Positions 7,048-9,574 of a DNA stretch of 9,574 bases are shown in pieces. Position numbers and translations under genes: made by a program. The notes under the pieces are model-generated. The model ran no database searches, was not told the origin of the DNA, and saw only the letters and a list, made by a program, of their open reading frames with translations. The stretch is from an uncultured Gemmataceae bacterium. GTDB taxonomy: Bacteria; Planctomycetota; Planctomycetia; Gemmatales; Gemmataceae. The stretch lies in assembly GCA_937922175.1 (NCBI GenBank), contig CAKZUU010000342.1:1-9574 (forward strand), given 5' to 3'. How positions within the stretch are numbered: the first letter of the stretch is position 1; each line of letters begins with the position of its first letter.

Positions 7048-9350
7048 TAATCGCGCATCGTGTCATAAATCTGCTGAAATTGGTCTTGGCAGGCGGAAAA
7101 GGCTTTCAAAACGGCGGGGTCAAACAGACCGGGCGACTCGAAGAGGATGAGCCGCACCGCTTGAGCATGCGAGATGGCCGGTCGGTAAGGTCGGGGGCGT
7201 CGCAACGAGTCGTAGACGTCCAAGACTGTGGCGATGCGAGCTGCCGCGGGAATGTCCTCTCCGGCCAGCCGATCGGGGTAGCCTCGGCCATCCCACCGTT
7301 CGTGGTGATGCCGCACGATGGCCCGGGCCAGGCTGAGAAACTCAAGCGATTTCCCATAACTCTGAGCGACCGCATCAATCAGATTGGATCCAATGATCGT
7401 ATGCGACTCCATGATCCGACGCTCGGCCTCCGTCAGCGCGGTGGTTTTATTCACCAGTTCGTCGGGCAGGCCAATTTTTCCCACGTCGTGCAGCGGGATG
7501 CAGCGTTCCAAATCGGTGACGAAGTTCTTGTTGATGATTTCCACCCAACCCGGCTCCTCCCGAAGTCGTTCGCACAAGCAGCCAACATATTTCTGCAACC
7601 GCAACAGGTGTAAATGGACCCCGGTCTCGCGCATTTCGGCTATTTTGGCCATGGCGAACAACAAGGCGTCCTCGGCACGACGAACATCGGCCGCGCGAGC
7701 GACCAGGCTGTGTTCCAATTGTTTATTGACCGTCATCATGTGTCGGGCGAGGTGGTCCAAGCGATCTTGTGCGTCTTTCAGCCGAAGGGCGTGCTGGACT
7801 TGGGCGATCAATTGCGGCAAAGGAGCCGGTTTGGGGATGAAGTCATCTGCCCCATTCTCCAAAGCATTCGCTAACTCGGTCGCGCCGCCCCGACCTGACG
7901 AAATCAACACCTTCAGGTACGGCCGAGGTGGATGCGCTCGGAGCGCTCGCAGAATATCGTAGCCGTGCACATTGGGCATGTGCAAATCGAGGAGGATGAC
8001 GTCGATGGGTTTCTCGGTGATGAGATCCATCGCGGTGACACCGTCTTCAGCCTCGTAACAGATCACGCCGATCGGTTCGAGGGCGGCCCGCACCATCCGC
8101 CGATACGAGGCTTCGTCGTCAATGATGAGGACGTGGGGCTTACGCTCCGGATCAATGCCTTTGACTTGCAAGGGGAGGGCCTCGGCGTGGAGTTCCAAAT
8201 CCCAATGCGAGGCCATCGGGGCAGCGAAGCGAGCCAGCGACTGCATCATGACACGAGCGGATTCCGGGCGCTCATCGGGATGCCGTGCCAGCATCCGCGA
8301 GATCAAATCGTCTAACTCTTTCGGTGCCTGCGGCAGGTAGTCACGGAGCCGCCGCGGAGATTCATTTTGCAGCCGATACAATGCTCGGGCAACGCTCTCC
8401 TCACGCGGATAAGGGGTGTGTCCCGTCAACAGCCAGAACAGCGTCGCGCCCAAGGCATAGATATCGGCAGCCTCTCGCGCTTGCGTCGGGTCGATACTCT
8501 GCTCCGGTGCCATGAACTCGATGGATCCCAAAAGGCACCGTGGCTCCGTTTTGGTGCTGGTGAACTGGCGGGCCAGTCCAAAATCGACCAGTTTGATCTG
8601 ATTGTGTTCATCGCGCAAAATGTTGGATGGCTTCAGGTCGCGATGGATGAGATGATGATCGTGGGCCATCACGAGACCGGCAGCGGCTTGCCGCATCCAC
8701 TCGCAGGCTTGCGGAATCGGCAGGGTACCGTTGTCGTAGACGTAGTTTTCCAAATCGCCGTCGAGCAGTTCCATGACCAGATAGTGCAGGGTCGGGCTGC
8801 TTGGATCCGAGGGCATCACCACCCCCGAGTCGTAGGCGGTCACGATGTGCGGGTGGCTCAAGGAGGCCAAAACCCGCATCTCGGCGAAGAAACGATCGAG
8901 AATCGACTGAGGAAAATCGGGGCCTGTCTCCATGACCTTGATGGCGACTCGACGCTTCAGGTGAATATGCTCCGCGAGATACACCGTGCCGGCGCTGCCA
9001 TTGCCCAGTTGCTCCAGTAATCGATAGTGTCCAAGAACCAGACCTTGGGGCTGTCCCGACAGCACTCGTCGCAGTTGGAAGTTGGTCAACAGTCCGGCAG
9101 CGACTAACGCTCGCCCTAAGTGCTCATGGGAGCCGAAGTCATTCAGCCGTTCGCCGTGAAATTCAATGAATCGGTTCGCATCTTCTCCGGTGATCAATCC
9201 ATATCGAGCCAACTGATATAACCATTGCTGCGGCGACATCGCGGAGCCAAGGTAATTGCCCCAAAGCGGTTCGGCCGGCGCTCCGGCTCGAATGGCGGCT
9301 AGCATGCCGTCGGCTCGACGTCCCGATCGTGAAGCGCTTGTACTGGCCAT
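7047..9350 (-). CDS. Ser/Thr protein kinase - receiver - HD-GYP fusion protein
   Basis: A 767-residue cytoplasmic signalling protein with no visible membrane segment. Residues 30-105 form the helical module common ahead of planctomycete kinases (LARYGLITGEDANRF, LVAAGLLTNFQLRRVLSG). The kinase domain (about 109-375) has a glycine loop LGNGSAGTVYLAEH, Lys138, Glu157, HRD 236-238 with Lys240 and Asn243, DFG 256-258, APE 281-283 and Asp296, so it should be active. A receiver domain (about 406-523) has the acid pair Asp411/412, phosphoacceptor Asp455, Ser484 and Lys507. A helical, probably coiled-coil linker follows (about 524-575). The HD-GYP domain (about 576-767) keeps HD 621-622, Lys625, His650, HHE 682-684, GYP 690-692 and Asp711, the residues used by active cyclic-di-GMP phosphodiesterases. 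Its first helix reads TGVHLHLLR, two residues longer than the usual TGxHxxR. The start at 9350 is preceded by AGGGA; an upstream TTG at 9473 adds only low-complexity sequence. Inputs and targets are unknown. Confidence 0.93.
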   Translation of the reverse strand: MASTSASRSGRRADGMLAAIRAGAPAEPLWGNYLGSAMSPQQWLYQLARYGLITGEDANRFIEFHGERLNDFGSHEHLGRALVAAGLLTNFQLRRVLSGQPQGLVLGHYRLLEQLGNGSAGTVYLAEHIHLKRRVAIKVMETGPDFPQSILDRFFAEMRVLASLSHPHIVTAYDSGVVMPSDPSSPTLHYLVMELLDGDLENYVYDNGTLPIPQACEWMRQAAAGLVMAHDHHLIHRDLKPSNILRDEHNQIKLVDFGLARQFTSTKTEPRCLLGSIEFMAPEQSIDPTQAREAADIYALGATLFWLLTGHTPYPREESVARALYRLQNESPRRLRDYLPQAPKELDDLISRMLARHPDERPESARVMMQSLARFAAPMASHWDLELHAEALPLQVKGIDPERKPHVLIIDDEASYRRMVRAALEPIGVICYEAEDGVTAMDLITEKPIDVILLDLHMPNVHGYDILRALRAHPPRPYLKVLISSGRGGATELANALENGADDFIPKPAPLPQLIAQVQHALRLKDAQDRLDHLARHMMTVNKQLEHSLVARAADVRRAEDALLFAMAKIAEMRETGVHLHLLRLQKYVGCLCERLREEPGWVEIINKNFVTDLERCIPLHDVGKIGLPDELVNKTTALTEAERRIMESHTIIGSNLIDAVAQSYGKSLEFLSLARAIVRHHHERWDGRGYPDRLAGEDIPAAARIATVLDVYDSLRRPRPYRPAISHAQAVRLILFESPGLFDPAVLKAFSACQDQFQQIYDTMRD

Positions 9351-9357
9351 CTGGGTG

Positions 9358-9362
9358 TCCCT
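9358..9362 (-). promoter_or_regulatory. Ribosome binding site of the kinase fusion gene
   Basis: AGGGA on the minus strand, seven bases before the ATG at 9350. It supports this start over ATG codons further in (9305, 9239), which would cut into the N-terminal module. Confidence 0.5.
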
Positions 9363-9383
9363 GCACACTGCGAGATCATGGGC

Positions 9384-9413
9384 GACCGCCGACCTTCTTC
9401 TCGGCGCGCGGTC
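9384..9413 (-). other. Possible leader hairpin of the kinase fusion mRNA
   Basis: Bases 9384-9388 pair with 9409-9413, and 9389-9392 with 9401-9404, leaving an eight-base loop and a four-base bulge (9405-9408). The structure would lie about 34-63 bases before the kinase start codon if transcription begins upstream of it. Its role is unknown, and GC-rich leaders form such stems by chance. Confidence 0.3.
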
Positions 9414-9443
9414 ACGGCGCGGGTGAACTCCAAGGCTCCCAAG

Positions 9444-9461
9444 AAACTTAGTTTGCAGTTT
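9444..9461. promoter_or_regulatory. Inverted repeat AAACT-t-AGTTT plus extra half-site
   Basis: AAACT (9444-9448) and AGTTT (9450-9454) form a perfect palindrome around one base, and a second AGTTT follows at 9457-9461, seven bases after the first. It stands out as an AT-rich patch in the GC-rich divergent region between the kinase gene and the next plus-strand gene. Read on the minus strand it overlaps a weak TAAGTT -10-like hexamer with TTGCGT 17 bases upstream. It may be an operator or part of the kinase promoter; no regulator gene is visible. Confidence 0.35.
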
Positions 9462-9504
9462 CGCCGGACGCAAACCTTTCCGTCATCGCGGACGCGTCGT
9501 TATC

Positions 9505-9510
9505 TACAAT
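9505..9510 (+). promoter_or_regulatory. Likely -10 element of the last gene
   Basis: TACAAT matches TATAAT at five of six bases. Transcription would begin near 9517, leaving about 23 leader bases with GAGG correctly placed for the ATG at 9540. No convincing -35 hexamer is seen at 16-18 bases; the candidate before the cytochrome gene (TAGAAT) likewise lacks a clear -35. Confidence 0.35.
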
Positions 9511-9528
9511 GAAAGCCAGATTCGGTTT

Positions 9529-9532
9529 GAGG
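9529..9532 (+). promoter_or_regulatory. Ribosome binding site of the last gene
   Basis: GAGG, seven bases before the ATG at 9540. It favours this start over the ATG codons at 9509 and 9533, which lie in another frame and have no such spacing. Confidence 0.5.
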
Positions 9533-9539
9533 ATGAACC

Positions 9540-9574
9540 ATGACCTGCCGACCTTTCGTGGCTCTTCTGGTCCT
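9540..9574 (+). CDS. 5' end of an unidentified gene, cut by the window edge
   Basis: Only 11 full codons are present (MTCRPFVALLV). The short basic start followed by a hydrophobic run suggests the beginning of a signal peptide or membrane anchor, so the product may be exported. It is divergent from the kinase fusion gene across 189 bases and has a plausible -10 element and GAGG site. Nothing more can be said about function. A competing frame opens at 9509 (MKARFGLRMNH) but lacks a well-placed ribosome binding site. Confidence 0.5.
   Translation, partial: MTCRPFVALLV

Noticed and set aside
6963..9020. Plus-strand open frames opposite the kinase fusion gene
   Set aside because: Every domain motif is on the minus strand; the opposite frames have no family signature and no consistent ribosome binding sites.
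9351..9473. In-frame TTG extension of the kinase fusion gene
   Set aside because: The added 41 residues are Arg-rich with no family similarity, and AGGGA precedes the ATG at 9350.
1..9574. CRISPR array, insertion sequence, tRNA or rRNA
   Set aside because: No regularly spaced repeats, transposase motifs, terminal inverted repeats, or tRNA/rRNA-like segments were seen; coding sequence fills nearly all of the window.

Overview
The window looks like a chromosomal piece of a Planctomycetota genome, probably from the Gemmatales/Isosphaerales side, although genus and species cannot be read from it. Three things point there: a paired planctomycete cytochrome (PSCyt1/PSD family) gene and DUF1552 gene; a Ser/Thr kinase carrying the N-terminal helical module and 'GLVLGxYRLLEQLG' entry typical of planctomycete kinases; and moderately GC-rich coding sequence with AGAGG/GAGG-type ribosome binding sites. 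There is no sign of a mobile element, phage, CRISPR array, tRNA or rRNA.

Layout. (1) 1-154: a short upstream region with a GC-rich hairpin, a possible -10 element and a CCAAG-rich leader. (2) 155-3806, plus strand: a two-gene unit. It encodes a Sec-exported, two-haem-site planctomycete cytochrome (PSCyt1-PSD3-beta domain-PSD5-PSD4-PSCyt3-PSD2), then 37 bases later a Tat-exported DUF1552/HXXSHH protein. The unit ends in a convincing intrinsic terminator at 3825-3863. (3) 3862-6964, minus strand: a housekeeping cluster transcribed asd -> truA -> aroA (aspartate-semialdehyde dehydrogenase, tRNA pseudouridine synthase A, EPSP synthase), with the truA and aroA frames overlapping by 11 bases. (4) 7047-9350, minus strand: one large gene for a cytoplasmic eukaryotic-like Ser/Thr kinase fused to a response-regulator receiver and a complete HD-GYP domain. 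(5) 9351-9539: a divergent intergenic region with an inverted repeat, a leader hairpin and a plausible plus-strand promoter. (6) 9540-9574: the first 11 codons of a plus-strand gene that runs off the window and probably begins with a signal peptide.

How the parts work together. The plus-strand pair probably gives envelope or periplasmic proteins acting as a unit, one secreted unfolded through Sec for haem attachment and the other folded through Tat; their substrate is unknown. The asd-truA-aroA cluster is basic amino-acid and tRNA metabolism. The kinase-receiver-HD-GYP fusion is the most interesting object: it has the key residues of three signalling modules (Ser/Thr phosphorylation, Asp phosphorylation, cyclic-di-GMP hydrolysis) on one chain, with no sensor histidine kinase visible nearby.
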